DNA of 64,000 nucleotides from the NCBI GenBank assembly GCA_020635915.1, contig JACJYU010000002.1, positions 434,001 to 498,000 on the forward strand, given 5' to 3'. The notes beneath the pieces were generated by a model. The model was given only the letters and a program-made list of their open reading frames with translations. It was not told the origin of the DNA and did no database searches. This DNA comes from Flammeovirgaceae bacterium (GTDB lineage Bacteria; Bacteroidota; Bacteroidia; Cytophagales; Cyclobacteriaceae). This document shows, one piece after another, positions 42,708-51,969 of this stretch. Position 1 is the first letter of the stretch. Each line of letters opens with the position of its first letter. Position numbers and translations under genes: made by a program.

Positions 42708-43720
42708 GCCGCACGGCCGTTGTCATCCTGAATTACAATGGCAAAGAACTGCTCGAAAAATTCCTTCCTTCCGTTATTGAGTTCAGCGGGGACGCACAAA
42801 TAATCGTGGCAGACAACCAGTCCACGGATGGGTCCAGGGCTTTCCTCCAACAGGCGTTTCCGGGGGTCGCCTTGATCGCCATCCCATCCAACCTCGGCTT
42901 CTGTGGGGGCTATAACTTTGCCCTAAGGCAGGTGGAGGCGGAATACTATGTGCTCCTCAATTCCGATGTGGAGGTGACCGCCAACTGGCTGTCGCCTATT
43001 GTTTCCCTCCTCGACAACGATGCCGCGACCGGTGCCGTGCAGCCCAAAATATTGTCCTACCGCAATAAAAAGCAATTTGAATACGCTGGGGCTGCCGGGG
43101 GGTTTATCGATTGGCTGGGCTACCCCTTTTGCCGGGGGCGGATTTTTGATGTCCTGGAAGAAGACCAAGGCCAGTATGACGATACCACTCCCATCTTTTG
43201 GGCCTCGGGGGCATGTATGGCCATACGGGCCAGCCTGTACCATTCAATGGGCGGCCTGGACGAAACTTTTTTTGCCCATATGGAAGAGATAGACCTGTGC
43301 TGGAGGTTGAACCGGGCTGGCCATAAGGTAATGTATTGCGGGAATTCGACCGTGTACCACGTGGGGGGCGCCACCCTGCACAAGTCCAACCCAAAAAAGG
43401 CCTATTACAACTTCAGGAACGGTATGATCATGCTGATAAAAAACCTGGGCAAAGCCCAATTGGCCATTGCACTTCCCATCCGCCTGGTGTTGGACTGGAT
43501 GGCCGCCATTCGGTTTTTGTTTTTGGGAAAAGGTGGGGAATTTATGGCCGTGGCCAGGGCCCACCTATATGTGCTTGCCCACCTGCGCGGCCTGGCCTCA
43601 AAACGGGCATCAGGAACCCCATACATGGCCCGGCACATCTATCCACGGCCAATCCTTGTTGATTACCACTTAAGGGGCAAGCGCAAATTTACCGACCTGC
43701 GCTTTAATAGTCCCAGATAG
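42704..43720 (+). CDS. Family 2 glycosyltransferase (rhamnosyltransferase-like)
   Basis: 338 residues. GT-A fold: AVVILNYNGKELLEKFL at the N-terminus, IIVADNQSTDGS (nucleotide-sugar region), and the DxD-like YVLLNSDVEV near residue 88. The acceptor-side motif WASGACMAIRASLY and EEIDLCWRLNRAGHK are as in WbbL/rhamnosyltransferase-like enzymes. A hydrophobic stretch near residue 250-275 may attach it to the membrane. It probably adds a sugar to a surface polysaccharide or glycoprotein. Its end overlaps the convergent PspC gene by 17 bases. Confidence 0.88.
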   Translation: MSRTAVVILNYNGKELLEKFLPSVIEFSGDAQIIVADNQSTDGSRAFLQQAFPGVALIAIPSNLGFCGGYNFALRQVEAEYYVLLNSDVEVTANWLSPIVSLLDNDAATGAVQPKILSYRNKKQFEYAGAAGGFIDWLGYPFCRGRIFDVLEEDQGQYDDTTPIFWASGACMAIRASLYHSMGGLDETFFAHMEEIDLCWRLNRAGHKVMYCGNSTVYHVGGATLHKSNPKKAYYNFRNGMIMLIKNLGKAQLAIALPIRLVLDWMAAIRFLFLGKGGEFMAVARAHLYVLAHLRGLASKRASGTPYMARHIYPRPILVDYHLRGKRKFTDLRFNSPR

Positions 43721-43931
43721 TGCTCCTTCTCCGCAGGTGCCTTCTTATGTTCATCACAAAAGCCAGCACCAGGTAAAGGATCACGGGGGAGCCCAAAGTG
43801 AGAAAGGAGGCATAAATAAAGAACAGCCTTATGCTGGAGGTGGCTATTCCCAGCTTTTCGCCAAGCCGGGTACATACCCCAAAAGCATATTTCTCAAAAA
43901 AGTGCTGTATCCGTTTTATCCATTCGCCCAT
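43704..43931 (-). CDS. PspC-domain protein
   Basis: 75 residues from the second of two adjacent ATG codons (43934 and 43931). The PspC domain covers most of it: GVCTRLGEKLGIATSSIRL followed by a TM (about 38-60, FFIYASFLTLGSPVILYLVL) and a basic end RRHLRRRS. In other bacteria PspC proteins relate to envelope stress, but single-domain Bacteroidota members have no proven role. The 3' end overlaps the glycosyltransferase gene. Confidence 0.8.
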   Translation of the reverse strand: MGEWIKRIQHFFEKYAFGVCTRLGEKLGIATSSIRLFFIYASFLTLGSPVILYLVLAFVMNIRRHLRRRSTIWDY

Positions 43932-44092
43932 CATAATTACCTCAAATTTTATGGAATAAACCACCCCGGTTTTTATAAACCAAACCATTTACCTGAGTAA
44001 ACGGCCATTTATCGACATTAAGAACAACCCCACAAATATAAGGGGTTAAAACCCTACCCTGAGTGGCCAAAATCTTATTTTTTTGAGTATAA

Positions 44093-44123
44093 TTGCAAAA
44101 AAATACCTATAAACATACCTTTG
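44093..44123 (+). promoter_or_regulatory. Bacteroidota-type promoter of the OmpA-like lipoprotein gene
   Basis: TTG (44093-44095), 20 bases, then TACCTTTG (44116-44123), a textbook -33/-7 pair. Predicted start near 44130, leaving about 26 bases before the ATG at 44156. Confidence 0.75.
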
Positions 44124-44155
44124 CAACTCGCTTGAAAAACTTTAAACAAAAATCC

Positions 44156-45928
44156 ATGAGAAAATTTGTGTACGCATTCCTGATCATCGGGACGTTGACC
44201 TTTACCGGGTGTACGCTTCCCAGCATGATTAAGATGTCTAAGGAACAAAATTTAACAGTTACTCCGAACCCGTTAGAAGTTCATAAGGATACCGTTAGCT
44301 TTGAAATGGCAGCCAACCTGCCTGTCAAAATGTTGAAAAAAGGAACCTCCTACAACCTGAACACCTTCTACAAATATGGTGACAGCGAAGTGGCGATGGA
44401 CCCCATCACATTCAAGGCCGAGGATTACCCTAATGCCAAAACGGAAGAGCCTAAGACGACCAAATCTTTCTCATTTCCCTACCAGCCGGCCTACAAGACG
44501 GGCACCCTGGAAGTGGAGGGCGTAGCGGTCAAAGGAAGCAAGACCAAAACCACCCCCCGCCTTGCAGTGGCAACAGGTATAATCACCACTTCAAAACTGG
44601 TTCAAAACTCCTACTACGCTGCCTATGCAGACCATGGGTACAACAACCAGGAAGAAATAATCCCCGTGATCATCCCTGATTTCATTTTCCAGCAGGGAAG
44701 GTCGGTGCTCCGCACCTCTGAAATCAGGAGCGACAAAGGAAAGCAACTGGATGCCTGGATCGCCTCCAAGAACGTGACCCGGACCGTGACCATCACCGGT
44801 ACCCACTCCCCTGAAGGGGCCGAGCGCATCAACTCACGCTTGTCACAAGACCGTGCCGCGGCCATTGAAAAATACTACCGCGCACAGATGAAGAAATACG
44901 ACTACCAGGGTATGGCCGATTCCATCAACTTCATCCTGAAGCCCATCGTGGAAGACTGGACCGAGTTCAAAACCGCCCTGGCCGCCTATGACGGCATCAC
45001 CTCCGATGAGAAGTCTGCCTACCTCAACATCGTCAACGATGGTGGCACTTTTGTGGAGCAAGAGAAACAATTGAGAAAACTCCCTACCTACCGCAAGGTG
45101 TTCAGGGACATCTACCCTGGTTTGAGGACCGCAAAGACAGAGATCCTGACCATCAAGGAAAAGAAAACTGACGCTGAAATTTCGGTATTGGCCAAGCAAA
45201 TCACACAAGGCCAGATGAAGGCCGACACCCTTTCTTTTGAAGAAATGATGTACGCGGCCACCCTTACCCCGTCCCTTGACGAAAAAGCCGCCATTTACAC
45301 GGCTGCCACCAAAAAAGGAAGCTACTGGAACGCACACAACAACCTGGGCGCAGTATACATTGCCATGGCAATGGCAGACAACTCCAAACTTGCCGATATG
45401 ACAAGCAAGGCGGCCGCACAATTGGAAATTGCTGCCCGGATGAAAGATACCCCGGAGGTCAATGCCAACCTTGCCTCCGTTGCTTTAATGCAAGGCAACC
45501 CCTATAAAGCCGCCAGCTATGCCTCCAAGGCATTGAATGGTGCCCGCGGGGACGTGTCACGCGGTGTAAATGGCGTGAAAGGGGCTTGCGAAATCTACAT
45601 GGCCAAGTATGCCGATGCGGTACGTTCCGAGTCATCCGCTTTGGACACTGATGTGAACCTGTTCAACAAGGGACTTGCCCAACTGCTGAACAAGGATTTC
45701 TCAAACGCATCCGCTTCCTTTGCCGAAGCGTCAAGGAAAAACAGCAATATGGCCATTGCCTACTACGGTGCCGCTGTGGCCGCAGCCCGTTCGGGGAATG
45801 CCGATGGCGTGGCCGCCAGCCTTGCCAGTGCTGTAAAGCTTGACCCAAGCCTGAAAGACAAGGCCTTGACAGACCTTGAGTTTACGGCATTTGCCACTAC
45901 GGACGCCTTTAGGAATGCATTGAAGTAA
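44156..45928 (+). CDS. OmpA-like/TPR outer-membrane lipoprotein
   Basis: 590 residues from the ATG at 44156. The upstream extension of the frame would begin inside the promoter's -33 element and is rejected. Lipobox LTFTGCTLP puts the lipidated Cys at about residue 19. The first 170 residues are beta-rich, and residues about 205-260 include TVTITGTHSPEGAERINSRL, an OmpA-like peptidoglycan-binding pattern. The C-terminal 230 residues show TPR-like helices (AHNNLGAVYIAMAM, AYYGAAVAAARSGN). It probably links outer membrane and cell wall or acts as a scaffold. It has its own promoter and terminator, as expected for a strongly expressed gene. Confidence 0.75.
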   Translation: MRKFVYAFLIIGTLTFTGCTLPSMIKMSKEQNLTVTPNPLEVHKDTVSFEMAANLPVKMLKKGTSYNLNTFYKYGDSEVAMDPITFKAEDYPNAKTEEPKTTKSFSFPYQPAYKTGTLEVEGVAVKGSKTKTTPRLAVATGIITTSKLVQNSYYAAYADHGYNNQEEIIPVIIPDFIFQQGRSVLRTSEIRSDKGKQLDAWIASKNVTRTVTITGTHSPEGAERINSRLSQDRAAAIEKYYRAQMKKYDYQGMADSINFILKPIVEDWTEFKTALAAYDGITSDEKSAYLNIVNDGGTFVEQEKQLRKLPTYRKVFRDIYPGLRTAKTEILTIKEKKTDAEISVLAKQITQGQMKADTLSFEEMMYAATLTPSLDEKAAIYTAATKKGSYWNAHNNLGAVYIAMAMADNSKLADMTSKAAAQLEIAARMKDTPEVNANLASVALMQGNPYKAASYASKALNGARGDVSRGVNGVKGACEIYMAKYADAVRSESSALDTDVNLFNKGLAQLLNKDFSNASASFAEASRKNSNMAIAYYGAAVAAARSGNADGVAASLASAVKLDPSLKDKALTDLEFTAFATTDAFRNALK

Positions 45929-45944
45929 TTTGGTACATAATTCC

Positions 45945-45981
45945 ACAAAAAACCCTTCCTGCTGTTCAGGAGGGGTTTTTT
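45945..45981 (+). terminator. Terminator after the OmpA-like lipoprotein gene
   Basis: AAAAAACCCTTCCTG - CTGTT - CAGGAGGGGTTTTTT: a stem of about 11 bp (with G-U or mismatch tolerance) and a T-run. An A-run on the other side may make it work in both directions. Confidence 0.85.
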
Positions 45982-46103
45982 ATTGCCTGCCGTTGATAGA
46001 AAATAACCCACTACCGTCATCCAATTCCCACGTAATGATTATTTTTACGCACCCCTCCCACAGGGGGCATTGGTATAAACATTAAACATATTGTAAGGAC
46101 GCC

Positions 46104-47084
46104 ATGAGGGAAATACAGTTTAGGGAAGCTTTGCGCGAAGCAATGAGTGAAGAGATGAGAAGGGACAAAAATGTATTTCTCATGGGGGAAGAAGTGGCCG
46201 AATACAATGGAGCTTACAAAGTAAGCCAGGGCATGCTGGAAGAATTTGGCGCCACCAGGGTCATTGACACGCCAATCGCTGAATTGGGCTTTGCCGGGGT
46301 AGGCGTGGGCGCGGCCATGAACGGCACGCGGCCCATCATTGAATTTATGACCTTTAACTTCTCCCTGGTGGCCATCGACCAGGTGATCAACGCGGCCGCC
46401 AAAATGATGTCCATGTCCGGGGGCCAGTTCAATATTCCCATGGTGTTCAGGGGCCCGACCGGAAATGCGGGCATGCTCAGTTCGCAACATTCACAAAACT
46501 TTGAAAGTTGGTACGCCAACTGCCCAGGGCTTAAAGTGGTTATCCCTTCAAACCCGTATGATGCCAAAGGATTGCTCAAAACGGCCATTCGGGACGATGA
46601 CCCCGTCATCTTCATGGAATCGGAATTGATGTATGGCGACAAGGGCGAAGTGCCTGAAGAAGAGTACCTGATCCCCATAGGGTCTGCGAAAGTGGTAAGG
46701 GAGGGCACCGATGTGACCATCGTTTCCTTTGGAAAGTTCATGAAAGTGGCATTGGCCACAGCAGAAGAATTGCAAAAGGAAGATATTTCTGCCGAAGTCA
46801 TTGACCTTAGGTCGGTGCGCCCCATCGACTACGGTACGGTGGTGGAATCGGTGAAAAAGACAAACAGGCTGGTGATAATAGAAGAAGCGTGGCCCCTGGC
46901 CGCCATCTCCTCGGAGATTACCTACCATATCCAAAAATATGCCTTCGATTACCTGGATGCCCCTATCCACAGGATCAACAGCCTTGACGTGCCTCTGCCC
47001 TATGCACCTACCCTGATCGATGCCATACTGCCCAACGTGGAGAGGGGCGTGCGTGCCGTAAAAGCGGTAATGTACAGGGATTGA
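46104..47084 (+). CDS. pdhB: Pyruvate dehydrogenase E1 component, beta subunit
   Basis: 326 residues, standard for E1 beta. It opens with REIQFREALREAMSEEMRRD and MGEEVAEYNGAYKVSQGM; TPIAELGFAGVGVGAAMNG and MVFRGPTGNAGMLSSQHSQN are typical thiamine-diphosphate interface motifs. The C-terminal transketolase domain (about 190-320) includes EVIDLRSVRPID. It forms the alpha2beta2 E1 that decarboxylates pyruvate. The alpha subunit and E2 are not adjacent, which is often the case in Bacteroidota. It converges with the flavin reductase-like gene, one base apart. Confidence 0.92.
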   Translation: MREIQFREALREAMSEEMRRDKNVFLMGEEVAEYNGAYKVSQGMLEEFGATRVIDTPIAELGFAGVGVGAAMNGTRPIIEFMTFNFSLVAIDQVINAAAKMMSMSGGQFNIPMVFRGPTGNAGMLSSQHSQNFESWYANCPGLKVVIPSNPYDAKGLLKTAIRDDDPVIFMESELMYGDKGEVPEEEYLIPIGSAKVVREGTDVTIVSFGKFMKVALATAEELQKEDISAEVIDLRSVRPIDYGTVVESVKKTNRLVIIEEAWPLAAISSEITYHIQKYAFDYLDAPIHRINSLDVPLPYAPTLIDAILPNVERGVRAVKAVMYRD

Positions 47085-47085
47085 C

Positions 47086-47940
47086 TTATCCCTGGTGGTA
47101 AGTAAGCAACAACCTCCAGGCAGCCTCTACCTTCCCGTTGCGCAACAATTGCTGCGCCTGTGCATGGACCTCATTTGTGCCCCCATATTCCATCACCTCG
47201 TCAAGTGTGCCTTTTGCAGGTAGCTGCACAACATTGCCCAACATGCCCAGGTCGTTGCCGGTAAGGATTTTGCTGTTGCGGATGGCCTGGGGGATCTGAT
47301 CGACACCAATGCCCTTGGTGGCCAACGGCTTGGGGACCTTGAACAGGGAGGTGCCGCTGGCCCTGCAATAATAATCACCGCCCATCCTGGCCACCGCATC
47401 AAGCTTCTGCGGGTCTACCCTGCCCTCCTCATCCAGTATTCCCTCTTTGATGTGCGCCAGCAACACCTCACATATCATCAGGTTTCCCGCACCGCCATCC
47501 TTGCCCAGCTCGATTACCTGGTTGACTTTGCATTCAAAGGATGCAGGAGACTCCCCCACCCTCGGAGGGCTTACCCTTAACGATGGCACGGGCGTTAATC
47601 CTGACTTGACAAACTCGTTAACGCCCCGGTCATACTCCGTGCTGGCCAGAGAGGCTTGCTGCACCATATCATGGTTTACTATATTGATGACCACCTCCGG
47701 GACTACCTTCAAATTCTCGTATGTGTGTTTGGTGGTATTGTCACGCCCCCTTCTCGCGGGGGAAAAAACCATGATGGGCGGGTTGGCACTAAACACGTTG
47801 AAAAAACTGAAAGGGCTCAAGTTGATGTTCCCCTCCAAATCGACAGTGCTAGCAAATGCAATAGGCCTGGGGGCCACCGTCCCGAGCAGGTAGCCGTGCA
47901 TTTTTGGCACAGGCACTTCTTTTGGATCAATCGTTAACAT
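47086..47940 (-). CDS. Flavin reductase-like (FMN-binding split barrel) protein
   Basis: 284 residues. The split-barrel domain spans about 10-200: GYLLGTVAPRPIAFASTVD, NLSPFSFFNVFSANPPIMVF and VINIVNHDMV are typical flavin reductase-like segments. The last 80 residues are an extension common in Bacteroidota members. It likely uses FMN as an oxidoreductase. It lies 12 bp behind fumarylacetoacetase on the same strand, so the two form a small operon, perhaps for aromatic amino acid breakdown. Confidence 0.85.
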   Translation of the reverse strand: MLTIDPKEVPVPKMHGYLLGTVAPRPIAFASTVDLEGNINLSPFSFFNVFSANPPIMVFSPARRGRDNTTKHTYENLKVVPEVVINIVNHDMVQQASLASTEYDRGVNEFVKSGLTPVPSLRVSPPRVGESPASFECKVNQVIELGKDGGAGNLMICEVLLAHIKEGILDEEGRVDPQKLDAVARMGGDYYCRASGTSLFKVPKPLATKGIGVDQIPQAIRNSKILTGNDLGMLGNVVQLPAKGTLDEVMEYGGTNEVHAQAQQLLRNGKVEAAWRLLLTYHQG

Positions 47941-47952
47941 TGCTCTTTGATA

Positions 47953-49221
47953 TTATGTCGCTGGCAAAACTTTTCCTGTGCAGTTTCCAAACCCTATCCT
48001 TACCCCGTCTTTTTCCGCGGCCGCTTTCATGGTTACCGTGTCGCCATCTTCAATAAACTTCCTTTCGGAACCATCCTTGAGTGTGACCGGGGTTTTGCCG
48101 TTCCAGGTGATTTCCAACATTGATCCATACGACCCCTTGTCAGGGCCACTAATGGTACCTGACGCATACAAGTCGCCCACCCGCAGGTTGCATCCGTTTA
48201 CGGTATGGTGCGCCAACTGCTGGCACATGTTCCAATACAAATATTTAAAATTTGACCTGGAGACCACTGTAGCATTTTCCCCCTCGCCTATGGCCACCTC
48301 CAAGGCGATGTCGTAGTTTTTTTTACCCTCATAGGCCAGGTAGGGCAACACCTCCGGGCTTTGCGTGGGGCCTGCCACCCTGAAGGGCTCCAGGGCGTCC
48401 AAGGTAACGATCCATGGCGAAATGGTGGAAGCAAAGTTCTTTGCCAGAAACGGGCCAAGCGGTACGTACTCCCAGGTTTGGATGTCCCTGGCCGACCAAT
48501 CATTAAAAAGCACCAGGCCAAAAATATTGTTTTCCGCTTCCCCTGTGGGCACGGACGAGCCCAGTGCGGTGTTGGCACAGGTGACGAAGGCCATCTCCAG
48601 TTCAAAGTCCAGCTTTTTGCACGGACCAAAAACGGGGGCAGGGGCATCAGGGGGTTTTAATTGGCCTTTTGGCCGATGAATGCCCGTGCCCGACACCACT
48701 ATGGACGAAGCACGTCCATGGTACCCTACAGGCAAATGTTTCCAATTGGGCAACAAGGCATTTTTAGGGTCCCGAAACATGGTCCCTACATTGGTGGCGT
48801 GCTCCTCACTGCTATAAAAATCGGTGTAATTGGGAATGTCCACGGGCATCCCCATCTCCACTTCGTCCATAGGCACCAATGCGATCTCGCGAGCGGCCTT
48901 ATTGTTTTTCAGTTCGTTATTATCACTTTGGAGCAACTCCGAGACACGTTCCCTCACTTTCCCGCATTTTTTCCTGCCCAACCCGATAAAGGAGTTGAGG
49001 TACTGCTGGTTGAAAATACCCGGGGGCAGCCCCAGGCCATCGAAAAAACCATTTTCGTATAGGTACACCAAGTCGAGCACATGGTTGCCAATGGCCACAC
49101 CGGCCACGGACGTAAGGTATTGGGTCTTGAATATCCCAAACGGCAGGTTTTGAATGGGAAAATCGGAACCTGCCGGCACATCGACCCAGCTCTTTAATTT
49201 TGGGTTGTTCGCTTTGCTCAT
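47953..49221 (-). CDS. fahA: Fumarylacetoacetase
   Basis: 422 residues, full length. The N-terminal SH3-like domain covers about 1-120, and the FAH catalytic domain the rest, with YTDFYSSEEHATNVGTMFRD (metal-binding Asp), PVGYHGRASSIVVSGTGIHR and a later DWSARDIQTWEYVPLGPF. Hydrolyses fumarylacetoacetate to fumarate and acetoacetate, the last step of tyrosine and phenylalanine catabolism. A TATTTTTG box lies about 20 bases upstream of the ATG on the minus strand. Confidence 0.94.
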   Translation of the reverse strand: MSKANNPKLKSWVDVPAGSDFPIQNLPFGIFKTQYLTSVAGVAIGNHVLDLVYLYENGFFDGLGLPPGIFNQQYLNSFIGLGRKKCGKVRERVSELLQSDNNELKNNKAAREIALVPMDEVEMGMPVDIPNYTDFYSSEEHATNVGTMFRDPKNALLPNWKHLPVGYHGRASSIVVSGTGIHRPKGQLKPPDAPAPVFGPCKKLDFELEMAFVTCANTALGSSVPTGEAENNIFGLVLFNDWSARDIQTWEYVPLGPFLAKNFASTISPWIVTLDALEPFRVAGPTQSPEVLPYLAYEGKKNYDIALEVAIGEGENATVVSRSNFKYLYWNMCQQLAHHTVNGCNLRVGDLYASGTISGPDKGSYGSMLEITWNGKTPVTLKDGSERKFIEDGDTVTMKAAAEKDGVRIGFGNCTGKVLPAT

Positions 49222-49238
49222 CTATGCTTTTATTATGT

Positions 49239-49272
49239 CAAAAATAATTTACGGCCGGCATAGGCCCTTCAA
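49239..49272 (-). promoter_or_regulatory. Possible promoter of the fahA operon
   Basis: On the minus strand, TTG (49272-49270), 23 bases, then TATTTTTG (49246-49239), matching TAnnTTTG. The spacer is slightly long, so the call is tentative. Confidence 0.4.
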
Positions 49273-49300
49273 TCCCTGGCACTTTTTGTTATCTTGATGC

Positions 49301-50659
49301 GTGCTTCCCCCATTGCTCATACCGGATGAATTCCAAAAGATAGTAAAAGGCCTTCTCGGAAACGAATCAGACGAATTTTTTAAGTCTTTGCTCGCCCCTC
49401 CGCCCCCGGGCATACGCCTCAATCCCCAAAAAAAATTCCAAGCTGAAAACGCCTCTCCTATTCCATGGGCACAACATGGGAAATACCTGAAAGAAAGGCC
49501 TGTATATACCCTGGACCCTGCCCTTCATGCTGGCGCCTACTACGTGCAGGAGCCCAGCTCCATGTTCCTGGAGCAGGCCGTCATCCATTCTTTGGACCTG
49601 GGGCAGCCCCTTACCGTGCTGGACCTATGTGCGGCACCAGGCGGAAAATCAACTCACCTTCTGTCGTTGCTTTCGCCTGATAGTTTGCTTGTCTGCAATG
49701 AGGCCATTCGGTCGCGTGCCTCGGTTTTATCCGAGAACATTCAAAAGTGGGGGCATGCCAATGCCCTGGTGTGCAGCAACGATCCTTCGCGTTTCCCCCA
49801 CCTCCAGGGGCTATTTGATTTGGTGGTAGTGGATGCCCCCTGCTCGGGCGAAGGTTTGTTTCGAAAAGACAATGAGGCCCTGCGCGAATGGTCCCCTGCC
49901 CATGTGGAGTTGTGCGCATTGCGCCAACGTAGGATCCTTAAAGAAGTGTGGCCCGCCTTAAAGGAAAATGGCATTCTTGTTTTTTGCACCTGCACCTACA
50001 ATGCCCTTGAGGATGAAGGGACAATGGAGTGGCTAGGCCAGGCTGGTGACTGTGAGTTCATGTCCATTCCATTAAAGAAGGAATGGGGCATAGTCGAAAC
50101 CAAAAGCAAAAACACGGTTGGCTATCGCTTCTATCCCCATAAAGTCAAAGGGGAGGGTTTTTTCCTATCTGTTGTGCGGAAAAAAGGGAGGCAGGACAAA
50201 GTGCGTTTCCACAACAAGGAAGCCTTGGGCGAAAGGTGCAAAAGGGAGGAAATAAAATCCTGGCTGACGGGCCCAATGCCCTTCCGTTATGTGGTCAACA
50301 AAGGCTTGGCCATAGCCGTGCCCGAGGCCATCCATGAGGTAGCAAATGGCTTGGCGGAAATGCTGAACATCGTCCATTTTGGCATCCCAATGGCCACGGA
50401 CAAACGCGGGAAACTAGTGCCCCAACACAGTGCGGCCATGTCGGTGCACCTGAACAAGGAAAATTTTGCCTGCTATGAATTGTCGCGGGCACAGGCCATC
50501 GGTTACCTTCGGAAGGAGCCGCTGGAAATAAACCATAGTGAAAAAGGCTTTGCCCTTTTCACCTATGATGGCAACCCATTGGGATGGGCAAACCTACTGC
50601 CCCACCGCATCAACAACCTCTATCCCTCAAACTGGAGGATAAGGATGATGCCCCGCTAA
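49301..50659 (+). CDS. RsmF/NOL1-NOP2-Sun type rRNA (cytosine-5) methyltransferase
   Basis: 452 residues from a GTG. SAM motif VLDLCAAPGGKSTHLLSLL lies at about residues 105-123. Two catalytic cysteines of the 5-methylcytosine mechanism are in VVVDAPCSGEGLFRKD and ILVFCTCTYNALEDEG. A C-terminal PUA-like domain follows (about 300-450; RsmF_methylt_ci/Methyltranf_PUA type). It probably methylates a cytosine of 16S rRNA. Divergent from fahA and convergent with the MFS gene, 3 bp away. Confidence 0.9.
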   Translation: MLPPLLIPDEFQKIVKGLLGNESDEFFKSLLAPPPPGIRLNPQKKFQAENASPIPWAQHGKYLKERPVYTLDPALHAGAYYVQEPSSMFLEQAVIHSLDLGQPLTVLDLCAAPGGKSTHLLSLLSPDSLLVCNEAIRSRASVLSENIQKWGHANALVCSNDPSRFPHLQGLFDLVVVDAPCSGEGLFRKDNEALREWSPAHVELCALRQRRILKEVWPALKENGILVFCTCTYNALEDEGTMEWLGQAGDCEFMSIPLKKEWGIVETKSKNTVGYRFYPHKVKGEGFFLSVVRKKGRQDKVRFHNKEALGERCKREEIKSWLTGPMPFRYVVNKGLAIAVPEAIHEVANGLAEMLNIVHFGIPMATDKRGKLVPQHSAAMSVHLNKENFACYELSRAQAIGYLRKEPLEINHSEKGFALFTYDGNPLGWANLLPHRINNLYPSNWRIRMMPR

Positions 50660-50662
50660 GGG

Positions 50663-51793
50663 TCAATATGCCAGCACGGCTTCTATTATTCCATCCGGCA
50701 AGGCCACGCCACTGAAAAATATCCCAACGCAAAATACTTTTTCATAGTAGTTGGATTTTTGAATGGCGAGTGGCAACGAACTTACCGACAACACGGTGAA
50801 AGAGAGCGAAAAGACCAGGACCATTATGGCCACCACCCAGGTGACAGGATAAACCAGGACCACCGCCATGGCAAGCAGTGAAACCCATGCGCTAACATTG
50901 AACGAACGCTGAAGCCCGTATTGGCTCACCTTAGCGCTTACAGGGAGGGAAACAATGGCAGACACCACCAGCACCATTACCAAAATGACATTGCCATGGA
51001 TGCCATTGAACAAAGGTGCCAGGCTCTTCTCCAGGATATTGGGGAAAATATTGAATAGAATAGTGGTGGCAAGCCCCAGCACCATGCCCATAATAAATAT
51101 CGAGCGGTACTGCGACCGCTGGGTGTCCAATTGAAAGGACGCCATCGGCTTGGCTTCGTTCCCACCGCTCAGTTTAAACAGCCCCAGCGAGTTTTTGCGC
51201 AACGCATAACCACTCAAAAAAGTTATTATCCCCCCTGCCATAAACGTAATCGGGGCCCCGAGGTAATCAATAATGTCAACAATTACGGGCTCCAACGAAT
51301 ACACCAGGTTGGCCACAATGGTAAGTACCGCCATTGCCTTTGGCAATTTTTCCACTGGCGTAAACAATTCCAGGGTAGACAGCGCGGGGCTGGTGAATAT
51401 GCTCATGGCCACCAGCCAGGCCACAATCAGTACCGGCAATATCCATTTAAAAACCTCCCCGGGGCTACTGAAGAGGGTAAAAGCCACGGCCATAAATACC
51501 ATGGCGGCAAAACTTATCCCTGAACTGATGATTGGGAGGCGGTGGCCGTTCTTAAACCTAAACCGGTCCCCCAACTTTCCGGCATAAAGGGGCGTAAGCA
51601 CCAGGATAAAGCCCTGGGCCACGTACAACAAAAAACCAAAACCAGGCAGTTGGAACTGGACCAAAAGCTTTGGCTGGTAGTTTTCGTACGCAATCCACCC
51701 GATGATGATCGATCCATAAAGGGAAGCCAAGCTCCAAAGTTGCTTCCATTGTATGTTTTCCAGTGCCTGTGTGTCGGAAGGTCCTGATTTCAT
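50663..51793 (-). CDS. MFS transporter
   Basis: 376 residues with 11-12 predicted TM helices. The loop LYAGKLGDRFRFKNGHRLPI after TM2-3 is the MFS A-motif region (G-x-L-G-D-R-F), and a matching loop appears in the second half. At 376 residues it is a little short of 400-450. It resembles SLC45/sugar-type or general MFS members; substrate unknown. Divergent from valS. Confidence 0.8.
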   Translation of the reverse strand: MKSGPSDTQALENIQWKQLWSLASLYGSIIIGWIAYENYQPKLLVQFQLPGFGFLLYVAQGFILVLTPLYAGKLGDRFRFKNGHRLPIISSGISFAAMVFMAVAFTLFSSPGEVFKWILPVLIVAWLVAMSIFTSPALSTLELFTPVEKLPKAMAVLTIVANLVYSLEPVIVDIIDYLGAPITFMAGGIITFLSGYALRKNSLGLFKLSGGNEAKPMASFQLDTQRSQYRSIFIMGMVLGLATTILFNIFPNILEKSLAPLFNGIHGNVILVMVLVVSAIVSLPVSAKVSQYGLQRSFNVSAWVSLLAMAVVLVYPVTWVVAIMVLVFSLSFTVLSVSSLPLAIQKSNYYEKVFCVGIFFSGVALPDGIIEAVLAY

Positions 51794-51969
51794 GCCTTAA
51801 TCAATTATTTTAAAATTAAACCTCCCCTGCAGGCCGCACAAATGCTGGCGGGGTGGTTTTTGAAAATAGGCACAAGCCATGCCCACCAGCGTGCATTTCA
51901 ATGGCCAAGCGCCCCAAATAGGCACATTTTTTCTATTTTTGCTGCTCAATTTAACCACCATTTCCCTAA

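Noticed and set aside
44093..44155. Longer start of the OmpA-like lipoprotein
   Set aside because: It would begin inside the -33 promoter element, and the lipoprotein signal starts at 44156.
46104..47084. Acetoin dehydrogenase or branched-chain E1 beta as alternatives
   Set aside because: Length and motifs fit pyruvate dehydrogenase E1 beta best, though substrate cannot be proven without the alpha subunit.
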